Positions 1-5,456 are shown, counted from the stretch's first letter. The stretch is DNA of 5,873 bases from JBJHBY01 sp050485745 (GCA_050485745.1 JBJHBY010000217.1:1-5873); one strand, 5' to 3'. A program made the numbers and translations. The notes: generated from the sequence alone by a model not told the origin.

Positions 1-1
1 C

Positions 2-922
2 GGCGATACCATCGTGCGCCTCGATGGCCGCCCGGTGAAAGGCATGAGCCTGACGGAAGCGGTTGCCCTGATGCGCGGACCCCGTGGCAGTGAAATCACT
101 CTGACCATCATGCGCGAGGGCGTGCAGCAGCCCCTGGAGCTGACCCTGGTGCGCGATATCATCCGCGTGCAGAGCGTGCGCCATCGCAGCCTGGAACCGG
201 GCTTCGGCTACATCCGTATCGCCCAGTTCCAGAGCAAGACCGGAGAAGACTTTCGCCGCGCCGTACAGGCGCTGAAGCAGGAAAACAAGGAACTGCTGGG
301 GTTGGTGCTGGACCTTCGCAATAACCCTGGTGGTGTACTGCAGTCTTCGGTCATGGTTGCTGACGCCCTGCTGGACCAGGGTCTGATCGTCTACACCGAG
401 GGGCGCCTGGCCAACGCACACATGCGCCACCACGCGAGCCCTGGCGACCTGCTGCAGGGCGCGCCGGTCGTGGTCCTGATCAATGGCGGCTCCGCCTCGG
501 CTTCCGAAATCGTCGCCGGTGCCCTGCAGGATCATCGGCGTGCAGTGATCATGGGCACCGACAGCTTCGGCAAGGGCTCGGTGCAGACGGTGGTGCCTCT
601 CTCCGATACCCGGGCGATCAAGCTCACCACTGCGCGTTACTACACCCCGGGCGGCCGCTCCATCCAGGCCCAGGGCATTGCCCCCGACATCAATGTCGAG
701 CGCGCCCGCGTCGAAACCATTGCCAGCGGTGCCCGGATCAGTGAGGCGGATCTGGGGCGCCACCTGCGCAACGGCGAGGGCGAGGAGCGCTCCGGACGCG
801 AGCGCCGCGAGCGGCCCAGTGACGGGCTGCAGGCCAGTGACAACCAGCTCTACGAGGCGCTCAGCCTGCTCAAGGGCATCAATATCCTGAGCCGCGGGCC
901 GGCGGCTCCGGCGGCGCGGTGA
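2..922 (+). CDS. ctpA: Carboxy-terminal processing protease CtpA (S41 family), 3' part
   Basis: This is a periplasmic serine protease that trims or degrades envelope proteins. In Pseudomonas, CtpA works with a lipoprotein partner and degrades peptidoglycan hydrolases. The frame is open from base 2, giving 306 residues. The signal peptide and the start of the PDZ domain lie outside the window, and full-length relatives are usually about 430-450 residues. Numbering from the GTG at 14, the PDZ remnant covers about residues 1-40 and the S41 core about 60-230. The core contains the SASASEI motif with likely nucleophile Ser162, Asp173 in QDH, and Lys187 in FGKGSVQ. The Ser-to-Lys spacing of 25 equals that of E. 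coli Prc (S430/K455), so the Ser-Lys dyad is intact. The substrate-groove motif DLRNNPGG is also present. An Arg/Glu-rich stretch (about 250-265) precedes the C-terminal helix. The stop overlaps the GTG of the deacetylase gene, which indicates an operon. Confidence 0.95.
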   Translation, partial: GDTIVRLDGRPVKGMSLTEAVALMRGPRGSEITLTIMREGVQQPLELTLVRDIIRVQSVRHRSLEPGFGYIRIAQFQSKTGEDFRRAVQALKQENKELLGLVLDLRNNPGGVLQSSVMVADALLDQGLIVYTEGRLANAHMRHHASPGDLLQGAPVVVLINGGSASASEIVAGALQDHRRAVIMGTDSFGKGSVQTVVPLSDTRAIKLTTARYYTPGGRSIQAQGIAPDINVERARVETIASGARISEADLGRHLRNGEGEERSGRERRERPSDGLQASDNQLYEALSLLKGINILSRGPAAPAAR

Positions 923-1788
923 GGCAGTGTATCCGCCGCTGTATTTGTGGCTGCCTGCCCTGGCTTGTATGGATGCTGCCCTGGCTTCCGTCCTGGGCCG
1001 AGGCATCCGCGCTGCCGCGGCTGGTCATCATCATTGACGATCTGGGCGACAATCTGGCCCTTGGGCTCCGGGCCCTGGACCTGCCGGGGCGGGTGACGCC
1101 CGCCATTCTCCCCCATACCCCTCACGCGGTGGCCCTGGCAAATCGCGCCCATGAGGCCGGGCTGGAAGTGATGCTGCACCTGCCGATGAGCAATCACAAC
1201 GGTCGCCACCCGGGTCCGGGCGCCCTGCACGCCGGCATGGACCGGGCGCTGTTCGACGACACCCTGCTGCGCAATCTGGCGGCTGTACCCCATGTCAGCG
1301 GGGTCAACAACCACATGGGCAGCAAGCTGACCGAGCGCCCCCTGGCGATGACCTGGCTGATGCGTGAATTGCGTCGGCAGGGGCTTTATTTTGTGGATAG
1401 CCGCACCAGCCGCCATACCATCGCCGAGCGGCAGGCCGGGCTTCAGGGTGTACCCAACCTGCGCCGCGATGTCTTCCTGGATCATGACCCCGCGCCACAG
1501 GCGGTTGCCGCCCGCTTCGAGGAACTGGTGACGCGCGCCCGGCGGCAGGGTGTTGCGGTTGGCATTGGGCACCCCTACCCGGAGACGCTGGCGCTGCTGG
1601 AGCGCAAGCTGCCCGGACTGGCCCTGCGGGGTGTGGAGCTGGTTCACCCCGGGGAGGTGCTGGGCGGGCGGGAAATGGCCTGCACAGGCCCGCCATATAC
1701 CTTGCCCCCGCCGTATCCCTGGTCAGTGTCCGGCTGTTTCCCGCGGTATACAGGTGGTGTCGGGGTTGCGGTCAGCGCTGCACGATGA
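919..1788 (+). CDS. Divergent polysaccharide deacetylase family protein (YibQ/DUF610)
   Basis: This is a secreted member of the divergent polysaccharide deacetylase family (Polysacc_deac_2), 289 residues long. The precise substrate is unknown; the genomic link with envC and ctpA in relatives suggests a cell-wall or glycan role. The GTG start sits in a GTGA overlap with the ctpA stop, implying translational coupling. Residues 1-30 form a signal peptide with Arg/Cys-rich n-region, Trp/Leu-rich core and likely cleavage near AEASA. Family motifs appear in order: IIIDDLGDN (37-45), EVMLHLPM (83-90), HPGPGAL (97-103), GVNNHMGS (128-135), FVDSRTS (158-164), DVFLDH (184-189) and GIGHPYPETL (215-224). 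The Asp and His residues expected at the metal site are therefore kept. The core ends near ELVHPGEVL (240-248). A Pro/aromatic tail of about 40 residues follows that does not look like the family and overlaps the end of the convergent gene. Confidence 0.9.
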   Translation: MRQCIRRCICGCLPWLVWMLPWLPSWAEASALPRLVIIIDDLGDNLALGLRALDLPGRVTPAILPHTPHAVALANRAHEAGLEVMLHLPMSNHNGRHPGPGALHAGMDRALFDDTLLRNLAAVPHVSGVNNHMGSKLTERPLAMTWLMRELRRQGLYFVDSRTSRHTIAERQAGLQGVPNLRRDVFLDHDPAPQAVAARFEELVTRARRQGVAVGIGHPYPETLALLERKLPGLALRGVELVHPGEVLGGREMACTGPPYTLPPPYPWSVSGCFPRYTGGVGVAVSAAR

Positions 1789-2221
1789 AGCTGTTGAACA
1801 ACAGGTCATCGACAAAGTGCTGGCGCTCCTCCGCAAGCAGGACGGCGCGTACCTCGCTCAGCGCCTGTTGGCGCAGCAGTTCGCGACCCTCCATGGTGGC
1901 AATCGCATCGTCCTGCTGGCTGCTTAGCAGCATGACCAGCACGTGGCGATTATAGGGCATGTGCCGACGCACACCATTCAGACCCTCGTCCCCGCCGCCC
2001 ACGCGCAACACGATATCCGCCCTCAGGTAGCGCAGTCCGCCGACGCCGCCGAAGTTGGCGACGAAGGACGGTTTCAGTTCCACATACTGGGTGGCGCCAC
2101 CGGAGCGCGTCACGACCATGTCTTCCGCCTCGGGCATGGCAGCGGCGGGCAGGGTTGCGGCGAGCAGAAAGGTGATCAGCAGCCTGCGGCCGTACCGGAG
2201 CAGAAAGAGCGACGAAAACAT
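1772..2221 (-). CDS. Orphan FliL-like (flagellar basal body-associated FliL family) secreted protein
   Basis: The gene encodes 149 residues from an ATG at 2221, with GAGG five bases upstream as ribosome binding site. The N-terminus has a basic patch (RYGRR, 9-13), a hydrophobic core (14-28) and an AAA-M junction at 26-29, which reads as a cleavable signal peptide. Canonical FliL has a retained membrane anchor. The remainder resembles the FliL periplasmic domain: YVELKPSFVANF (46-57), YLRADIVLRV (65-74), HMPYNRHVLVMLL (87-99), a short TMEGRELLRQQ segment (109-119) and the closing VDDLLFNSFIVQ (137-148), a FliL hallmark. No flagellar genes are adjacent. FliL proper tunes stators at the flagellar motor; that role is not supported here by context. 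The mature protein has no cysteine, so it is not a DsbA/DsbB substrate. It is divergent from dsbB and convergent, overlapping by 17 bases, with the deacetylase gene. Confidence 0.82.
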   Translation of the reverse strand: MFSSLFLLRYGRRLLITFLLAATLPAAAMPEAEDMVVTRSGGATQYVELKPSFVANFGGVGGLRYLRADIVLRVGGGDEGLNGVRRHMPYNRHVLVMLLSSQQDDAIATMEGRELLRQQALSEVRAVLLAEERQHFVDDLLFNSFIVQR

Positions 2222-2292
2222 GATGACCTCGGTGGCCTGGGTGCCTGGGCTGGAGCCTATTCTATCAAGCCGGAAGTGCCTGGTACCTCCCC

Positions 2293-2321
2293 TTGAGTCA
2301 CTCGTGGCTTTCGCCTACTGT
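2293..2321 (+). promoter_or_regulatory. Candidate sigma70 promoter for dsbB
   Basis: A TTGAGT box (2293-2298) lies 17 bases before TACTGT (2316-2321), with the dsbB ATG 26 bases after the -10 box. The -35 matches consensus at 4 of 6 and the -10 at 3 of 6. It is the best pair I found in the 126-base gap. The -35 overlaps a small dyad (GAGTcACTC, 2295-2303). No experimental support is visible. Confidence 0.4.
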
Positions 2322-2347
2322 AGTCCATTACCTTATGGAGATCCGTG

Positions 2348-2872
2348 ATGCCCGCACTACCCTCTCCCCGTTTGACCGCCAGCCTGGTCGTGCTGATCGT
2401 GGTCGGGTTGCTGGGCTTCGCACTGTACAGCGAAATCGTGCTCGGGCTCGAGCCATGCCCGCTGTGCGTCACGCAACGGGTATTCTTCCTGCTGCTCGGC
2501 CTGATTGCGCTGGCCGCGGCGCTGCATGATCCCGGGCGCCTCGGCCGCCGCGTCTATGCCTTCCTGATGCTGTCCGCCGCGGGGGGCGGGGCTGCCGTGG
2601 CGGGCCGTCAGGTGTGGCTGCAGCATCTGCCGCCGGACCAGGTTCCCGCCTGTGGACCGAGTCTGGGCTATATGCTGGAGACCTTTCCCCTGGGGGAAAC
2701 CCTGCGCATCATGTTCACCGGAGATGGCAATTGTGCAGAGGTGCATTGGCAGTTTCTCGGGCTGAGCATGCCGGCCTGGTCACTGCTCTGGTTTGTGGCC
2801 CTGGCTGCCGTGGCTGTCTGGCACGGTTTGCGGCGGGACGCACAGGCTGGGCCAATGTATTCGGGGGGTTGA
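2348..2872 (+). CDS. dsbB: Disulfide bond formation protein B (DsbB/DsbH type)
   Basis: This inner-membrane thiol oxidase reoxidises periplasmic DsbA and passes the electrons to ubiquinone or menaquinone. It has 174 residues, close to E. coli DsbB (176). ATG 2348 is chosen because GGAG (2337-2340) sits seven bases upstream; a GTG directly before it (2345) would leave only four. Four membrane segments are visible at about 11-30, 45-59, 69-86 and 140-160. The first catalytic pair is Cys37/Cys40 in EPCPLC, followed by Arg44, equivalent to quinone-interacting Arg48 of E. coli. The GRQVWLQHLP motif lies at 86-95. The second periplasmic loop carries the second pair, Cys102 (PACGP) and Cys129 (GNCAE). 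All four cysteines are therefore intact. In Pseudomonas aeruginosa a dsbB paralogue (dsbH) also neighbours algQ. No dsbA is seen nearby. Rsd/algQ follows 112 bases downstream with its own promoter. Confidence 0.95.
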   Translation: MPALPSPRLTASLVVLIVVGLLGFALYSEIVLGLEPCPLCVTQRVFFLLLGLIALAAALHDPGRLGRRVYAFLMLSAAGGGAAVAGRQVWLQHLPPDQVPACGPSLGYMLETFPLGETLRIMFTGDGNCAEVHWQFLGLSMPAWSLLWFVALAAVAVWHGLRRDAQAGPMYSGG

Positions 2873-2900
2873 ATTTCCTGTTAAAACTGCGGCTTACGCA

Positions 2901-2929
2901 TTGCTTCTGAGACGCGTGTCACATATATT
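2901..2929 (+). promoter_or_regulatory. Candidate sigma70 promoter for rsd/algQ
   Basis: TTGCTT (2901-2906) and TATATT (2924-2929) are separated by an ideal 17 bases. The -10 matches consensus at 5 of 6 and the -35 at 3 of 6. The start codon of rsd is 55 bases after the -10 box, so a leader of roughly 45-50 bases would result. An interrupted dyad fills much of the spacer (see the separate entry). Confidence 0.55.
2908..2923. promoter_or_regulatory. Interrupted palindrome in the rsd promoter spacer, possible operator
   Basis: The 16 bases TGAGACGCGTGTCACA form a dyad centred between 2915 and 2916. Six of eight symmetric pairs match, with inner GAC...GTC arms and outer TG...CA. It lies between the -35 and -10 boxes of the rsd promoter candidate, where a repressor would block polymerase. 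I do not recognise it as the site of a named regulator, and a short dyad can arise by chance. Confidence 0.25.
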
Positions 2930-2984
2930 GTGGCGGTCGGCGGTGGATCAGGGCCGCCAGGATGATAAGAGGATCGCACATCCC

Positions 2985-3455
2985 ATGCTGGACGATTGCG
3001 ACATCAAGGAGCGCTGGCGTCAGGTCGATGCACTGATCGAGCGCTGGCTGCGGGAGCGCCAGACACTGATTGTGCAGTTCTGCGGAGTGAGTGGTGTACA
3101 TGCCTTTTCCCCCCAGAGCGTAAACCGCAACCAACGCCTGGAAAAATTCTGTGGCACCCTTATGGACTACGTGTCCGCTGGCCACTTCGAGGTGTATTAC
3201 GAATTGCTGCGCGAGGCCGAGAGCTTCGACGATGGCAGTGCCGGTTTGGCGCGAGCCCTTCTGCCCCGGATCACTGAAAGTACCGAGGCGGCCCTGGATT
3301 TCCATGATCGCTACGAGCAGGGCAAGATGGAGGCCAATGCCGGCTTTCTTGCGCGCGATCTGTCCCGTCTGGGGGAGACCCTGGCGGGCCGCTTCGAACT
3401 CGAGGACCGGTTGATCACAGGCCTGCACAGTGCCCACCGGGAACTGGTGGCCTGA
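2985..3455 (+). CDS. algQ: Rsd/AlgQ family anti-sigma70 regulator
   Basis: Rsd binds the housekeeping sigma70 factor and lowers its availability, favouring alternative sigma factors in stationary phase. The Pseudomonas orthologue AlgQ (AlgR2) also affects alginate and siderophore genes. The protein has 156 residues, against 158 for E. coli Rsd. ATG 2985 is preferred because the alignment to the family begins there and AGAGGA lies at 2968-2973; the open frame reaches further upstream into dsbB, but that part is not family-like. It is all-helical in character. Conserved blocks are WLRERQTLIVQF (21-32), LEKFCGTLMDYVSAGHFEVY (52-71, the most diagnostic), and LGETLAGRFELEDRLI near the C-terminus, with RFELEDRLI at 136-144. 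These match E. coli Rsd segments DYLSAGHFSIYE and ARFVLEDKLI closely. The WD40 lipoprotein gene probably begins within its last codons, suggesting co-translation. The algP-like gene lies downstream beyond the FKBP gene, as in Pseudomonas. Confidence 0.93.
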   Translation: MLDDCDIKERWRQVDALIERWLRERQTLIVQFCGVSGVHAFSPQSVNRNQRLEKFCGTLMDYVSAGHFEVYYELLREAESFDDGSAGLARALLPRITESTEAALDFHDRYEQGKMEANAGFLARDLSRLGETLAGRFELEDRLITGLHSAHRELVA

Positions 3456-4464
3456 GATCCTGCCTCGCCGCCAGCTGGCTACAGCGGTGCCGTATTTGTC
3501 CGGGCGCCTGACGCTGCTGACGTTGCTGCTTTTGCTCGGCGCCTGCACCGATCGTGGTATTGCCGAGCGCTGGGAGTATGCCAGTTTCGGGCTATCCTGT
3601 GGCGCCCTCACTCACGATGCCCGCTGGGCTCTGGTCGGCGATACCCAGCATGGCGGCAGCCTCTGGGGTGTGGCCGAGCACTCCCGTCGTTTCAACTGGA
3701 ATCACCGCAGCGGCGAGCAGACCGTATTCACGGCCTGTGGCTTTTCTCCCGAGGGGGGCTTCGCCCTCACTGCAAGTCGTGACAGCCTGGTGCTGTGGAG
3801 CACCGTAACCGGCAACGCGCTGACCTTCTGGGCCGCACCAGCGGAAGTGCATGACCTCGCCCTGAGTGCCGATGGCAACTTTGCCCTGTTGGCCCTGGGC
3901 GACAGTCGCGCCGTGCTGTTCGATGTCAAGAACGGTGGGGTTCTGCGCAGCTTCAACCACGACGATCGCGTCCTCGCTATCGCACTGTCCGGGGATGGGG
4001 AACTGGTCATCACCGGTTCGGAGGACTTCACCGCGCGGATCTGGGAGGTACAAAGTGGTCGTGAGCGCCATCGCTGGCGCCACCAGGCGCCGGTGACCAC
4101 GGTCGCGATCAGTGAAGACGGGCGCCGTTCATTCAGCGCTGCCCGATACGAGGCCGCGGCACTGAGGGATACTGACTCGGGGGACACCCTCTGGACTTTG
4201 CCCCAGCGCGGCAGCGCACTGCGCCGCGGCCAGACCTTCAGTTCCGCGCAATTCGTTGGTGCCGAAGGCTGGCTGGCCACCGGCACCTCGGATCGTCAGG
4301 TCGTGCTGTGGGATGTCGATGGTCAGCGCCGGCTCGGTCGCTGGCAGGTGCCGCGTCGCGACCCGGTGCGCCCGACCAGCGCAGCAATTCTGGCACTGGC
4401 TATGGACACGGAGCGGCGCCTGTTCGCGCTGGGCTCCAACGGTTTCAATCATCGCCTTGACTGA
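3430..4464 (+). CDS. WD40-repeat lipoprotein of unknown function
   Basis: I recognise the fold but not a characterised gene. From GTG 3430 the product has 344 residues. A hydrophobic stretch (28-36) ends in the lipobox LGAC with lipidated Cys39. The residue after Cys is Thr, not Asp, which favours the outer membrane. The rest is a run of WD40-like blades at about 55-90, 97-135, 138-175, 178-216, 219-258, 267-305 and 318-344. The clearest are SPEGG..LTASRDSLVLW (106-123), SGDGELVITGSEDFTARIW (187-205) and ATGTSDRQVVLWDV (283-296). Seven blades would make one closed propeller, with the last blade completed by the N-terminal strand. No enzymatic motif is seen, so a protein-binding scaffold role is an inference. 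The start is uncertain. GTG 3430 has AGG eight bases upstream and overlaps rsd by 26 bases. GTG 3487 would give a more typical 20-residue lipoprotein signal but has no clear ribosome site. Confidence 0.85.
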   Translation: MPTGNWWPEILPRRQLATAVPYLSGRLTLLTLLLLLGACTDRGIAERWEYASFGLSCGALTHDARWALVGDTQHGGSLWGVAEHSRRFNWNHRSGEQTVFTACGFSPEGGFALTASRDSLVLWSTVTGNALTFWAAPAEVHDLALSADGNFALLALGDSRAVLFDVKNGGVLRSFNHDDRVLAIALSGDGELVITGSEDFTARIWEVQSGRERHRWRHQAPVTTVAISEDGRRSFSAARYEAAALRDTDSGDTLWTLPQRGSALRRGQTFSSAQFVGAEGWLATGTSDRQVVLWDVDGQRRLGRWQVPRRDPVRPTSAAILALAMDTERRLFALGSNGFNHRLD

Positions 4465-4466
4465 CG

Positions 4467-4484
4467 CGGCACGTCCCTGTGCCG
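4467..4484. terminator. Short hairpin between convergent genes, weak terminator candidate
   Basis: CGGCAC (4467-4472) and GTGCCG (4479-4484) form a perfect 6-bp stem with a 6-base loop, extendable by one G-T pair. It starts two bases after the WD40 gene stop codon and lies in the 40-base gap before the convergent FKBP gene stop. No T-tract follows on either strand, so intrinsic termination would be inefficient. It may instead be a 3'-end stabiliser. Confidence 0.4.
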
Positions 4485-4504
4485 ACTGTTGATCGTGCTG
4501 CAGG

Positions 4505-5215
4505 CTATTCGGATTTTTCGAAGCCCAGCAGTTCAACCTCGAACACCAGTGCCGTATTCGGCCCGATGATGCCGCCGGCACCGCCAGGTCCGTAGGCGAG
4601 ATCCGGAGGCAGGACCAGCTGCCAGCGCGAGCCCACGGGCATCAGCTGCAGGGCTTCTGTCCAGCCGGCGATGACGCCATTCACCGGGAAGCTGACGGGT
4701 TTGCCGCGGGCGTAGGAGCTGTCGAATTCGGTGCCGTCGATGAGGGTGCCCCGATAATGCACCTCGACAACATCCGTCAGCCCTGGCCGATCCCCGCTGC
4801 CCTCTTCGAGCACCCGGTACTGCAGGCCGCTTTCGGTGGTGACCACGCCTTCCTGCTGTGCATTCTCGGCCAGGTACGCTTCCGCCTCGGCCAGATTGCG
4901 CTCCGCGAGTTCGTAGTAGGCCTCTTCCTGTCGGCTCATTTCCGCTTCCTGGAAGGCGAGTAGTGTGGCGTCGATCTCCTCCTCGCTCATCATGCGGCCC
5001 TGACCCTCGACGGCGTGACGAACCCCGGCAGCAAAGGCGTCCACATCGATGTCGATGTCTTCCTTGATACGCTCGCCCAGGTTGTAGCCAAGGCCGTAGC
5101 TCAGCCGCTTCTGCTCGTCGTCCAGGGAGACGGGGCCAGATGCGCCGGGAGCACCGCTATCGCAGCCCGCCATCGCCAGGGCCACAGCGGTGACCAGCAG
5201 CAGTCGTTTGGTCAT
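4505..5215 (-). CDS. FKBP-type peptidyl-prolyl isomerase lipoprotein (Mip/FkpA-like)
   Basis: This is an envelope cis-trans prolyl isomerase and chaperone, 236 residues long. ATG 5215 is chosen because AAAGGA (5222-5227) lies six bases upstream and a lipoprotein signal begins there; the open frame upstream to 5392 is not protein-like. Residues 1-17 form the signal with Cys18 in MAGC, a near-consensus lipobox. Residues 30-70 (LSYGLGYNLGERI and following) belong to the FKBP N-terminal dimerisation domain. A charged Glu/Ala-rich helix at about 78-121 links to the FKBP domain (125-232). The pocket residues known from FKBP12 are present: Tyr153, Phe164, Asp165, Phe176, Val181-Ile182, Trp185, Tyr208 and Phe225. 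Activity is therefore expected. Asp19 at position +2 is the classic E. coli signal for retention in the inner membrane. Pseudomonas also has an FKBP gene between algQ and algP. The gene is convergent with the WD40 gene and divergent from algP. Confidence 0.94.
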   Translation of the reverse strand: MTKRLLLVTAVALAMAGCDSGAPGASGPVSLDDEQKRLSYGLGYNLGERIKEDIDIDVDAFAAGVRHAVEGQGRMMSEEEIDATLLAFQEAEMSRQEEAYYELAERNLAEAEAYLAENAQQEGVVTTESGLQYRVLEEGSGDRPGLTDVVEVHYRGTLIDGTEFDSSYARGKPVSFPVNGVIAGWTEALQLMPVGSRWQLVLPPDLAYGPGGAGGIIGPNTALVFEVELLGFEKSE

Positions 5216-5231
5216 GGGAAGTCCTTTAATC

Positions 5232-5254
5232 GGGTGTATGGGTGGGTGGTAGGG
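5232..5254 (+). promoter_or_regulatory. G-quadruplex motif in the FKBP gene leader
   Basis: Four GGG tracts occur on the + strand at 5232-5234, 5240-5242, 5244-5246 and 5252-5254. The loops are 5, 1 and 5 bases, fitting the standard G3N1-7 rule. It lies 17 bases upstream of the FKBP start codon, on the template strand for that gene, so the mRNA carries the C-rich complement. Folding in cells is not shown. Confidence 0.4.
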
Positions 5255-5266
5255 AGGCTTGCCTCC
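5253..5266. promoter_or_regulatory. Hairpin in the FKBP gene leader
   Basis: GGAGG (5253-5257) and CCTCC (5262-5266) pair as a perfect 5-bp GC-rich stem around a 4-base loop. In the FKBP transcript the loop reads CAAG; on the + strand it reads CTTG. It lies 37 bases before the FKBP start and about 25 bases before its ribosome binding site, and shares two bases with the last GGG tract of the quadruplex motif. The role is unknown. Confidence 0.35.
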
Positions 5267-5385
5267 GCCAGCATGCCAGTGTACTACCCGGCCGCGACGC
5301 TTGCACGCCATGGCTTTTCGCGGGCGGCGCAGGGTGCATCCACAGCTACCGCGACTATACTTCGGAAACGTCGTGGCCCCCGGCC

Positions 5386-5414
5386 ATCGCATTCGACGAA
5401 GGGGTTTGTATAAT
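5386..5414 (+). promoter_or_regulatory. Candidate sigma70 promoter for the algP-like gene
   Basis: A perfect TATAAT lies at 5409-5414, 42 bases before the ATG at 5457. At the ideal 17-base distance the -35 position (5386-5391) reads ATCGCA, only 3 of 6, so the -10 carries the prediction. Weak -35 boxes often mean activator dependence, but no activator site is recognised. It overlaps a minus-strand promoter candidate. Confidence 0.5.
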
Positions 5415-5436
5415 CAATTGGTGAATTCCTGATCAA
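5407..5436 (-). promoter_or_regulatory. Candidate divergent promoter for the FKBP gene
   Basis: Read on the minus strand, TTGATC (5436-5431) is followed after 18 bases by TATACA (5412-5407). Each box matches consensus at 4 of 6. Transcription would start near 5400 and give a leader of about 185 bases containing the hairpin and the C-rich complement of the quadruplex motif. Its -10 coincides with the -10 of the algP promoter, so the two would exclude each other. A closer promoter cannot be ruled out. Confidence 0.3.
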
Positions 5437-5456
5437 TCAGACGCAGGGTTAAGGAT

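Noticed and set aside
850..1647. Long minus-strand open frame opposite the deacetylase gene (265 codons)
   Set aside because: Its translation has no recognisable family and an odd composition, while the opposite strand carries all deacetylase motifs. It is a shadow typical of GC-rich DNA.
1677..1690. Palindrome GGCCTGCACAGGCC as a transcription terminator
   Set aside because: It lies inside the deacetylase coding region, its loop is very small and no T-tract follows on either strand.
2793..2984. Upstream extension of the rsd frame into dsbB
   Set aside because: Family similarity begins at ATG 2985, and the promoter candidate lies inside the extension.
2919..3611. Minus-strand open frame opposite rsd/algQ (230 codons)
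   Set aside because: No ribosome site or family features, and the plus strand encodes a clear Rsd protein with a promoter in front.
3702..4286. Minus-strand open frames within the WD40 gene
   Set aside because: Serine/Arg/Pro-rich shadow translation; the WD40 repeats on the plus strand explain the region.
5216..5392. N-terminal extension of the FKBP frame upstream of 5215
   Set aside because: The extension precedes a good lipoprotein signal with its own Shine-Dalgarno and contains hairpin and promoter-like DNA; it is noncoding leader.
5015..5413. Plus-strand open frame across the FKBP start and the divergent gap
   Set aside because: No ribosome site, no family features, and it runs antisense to the lipoprotein signal and through the promoter region.
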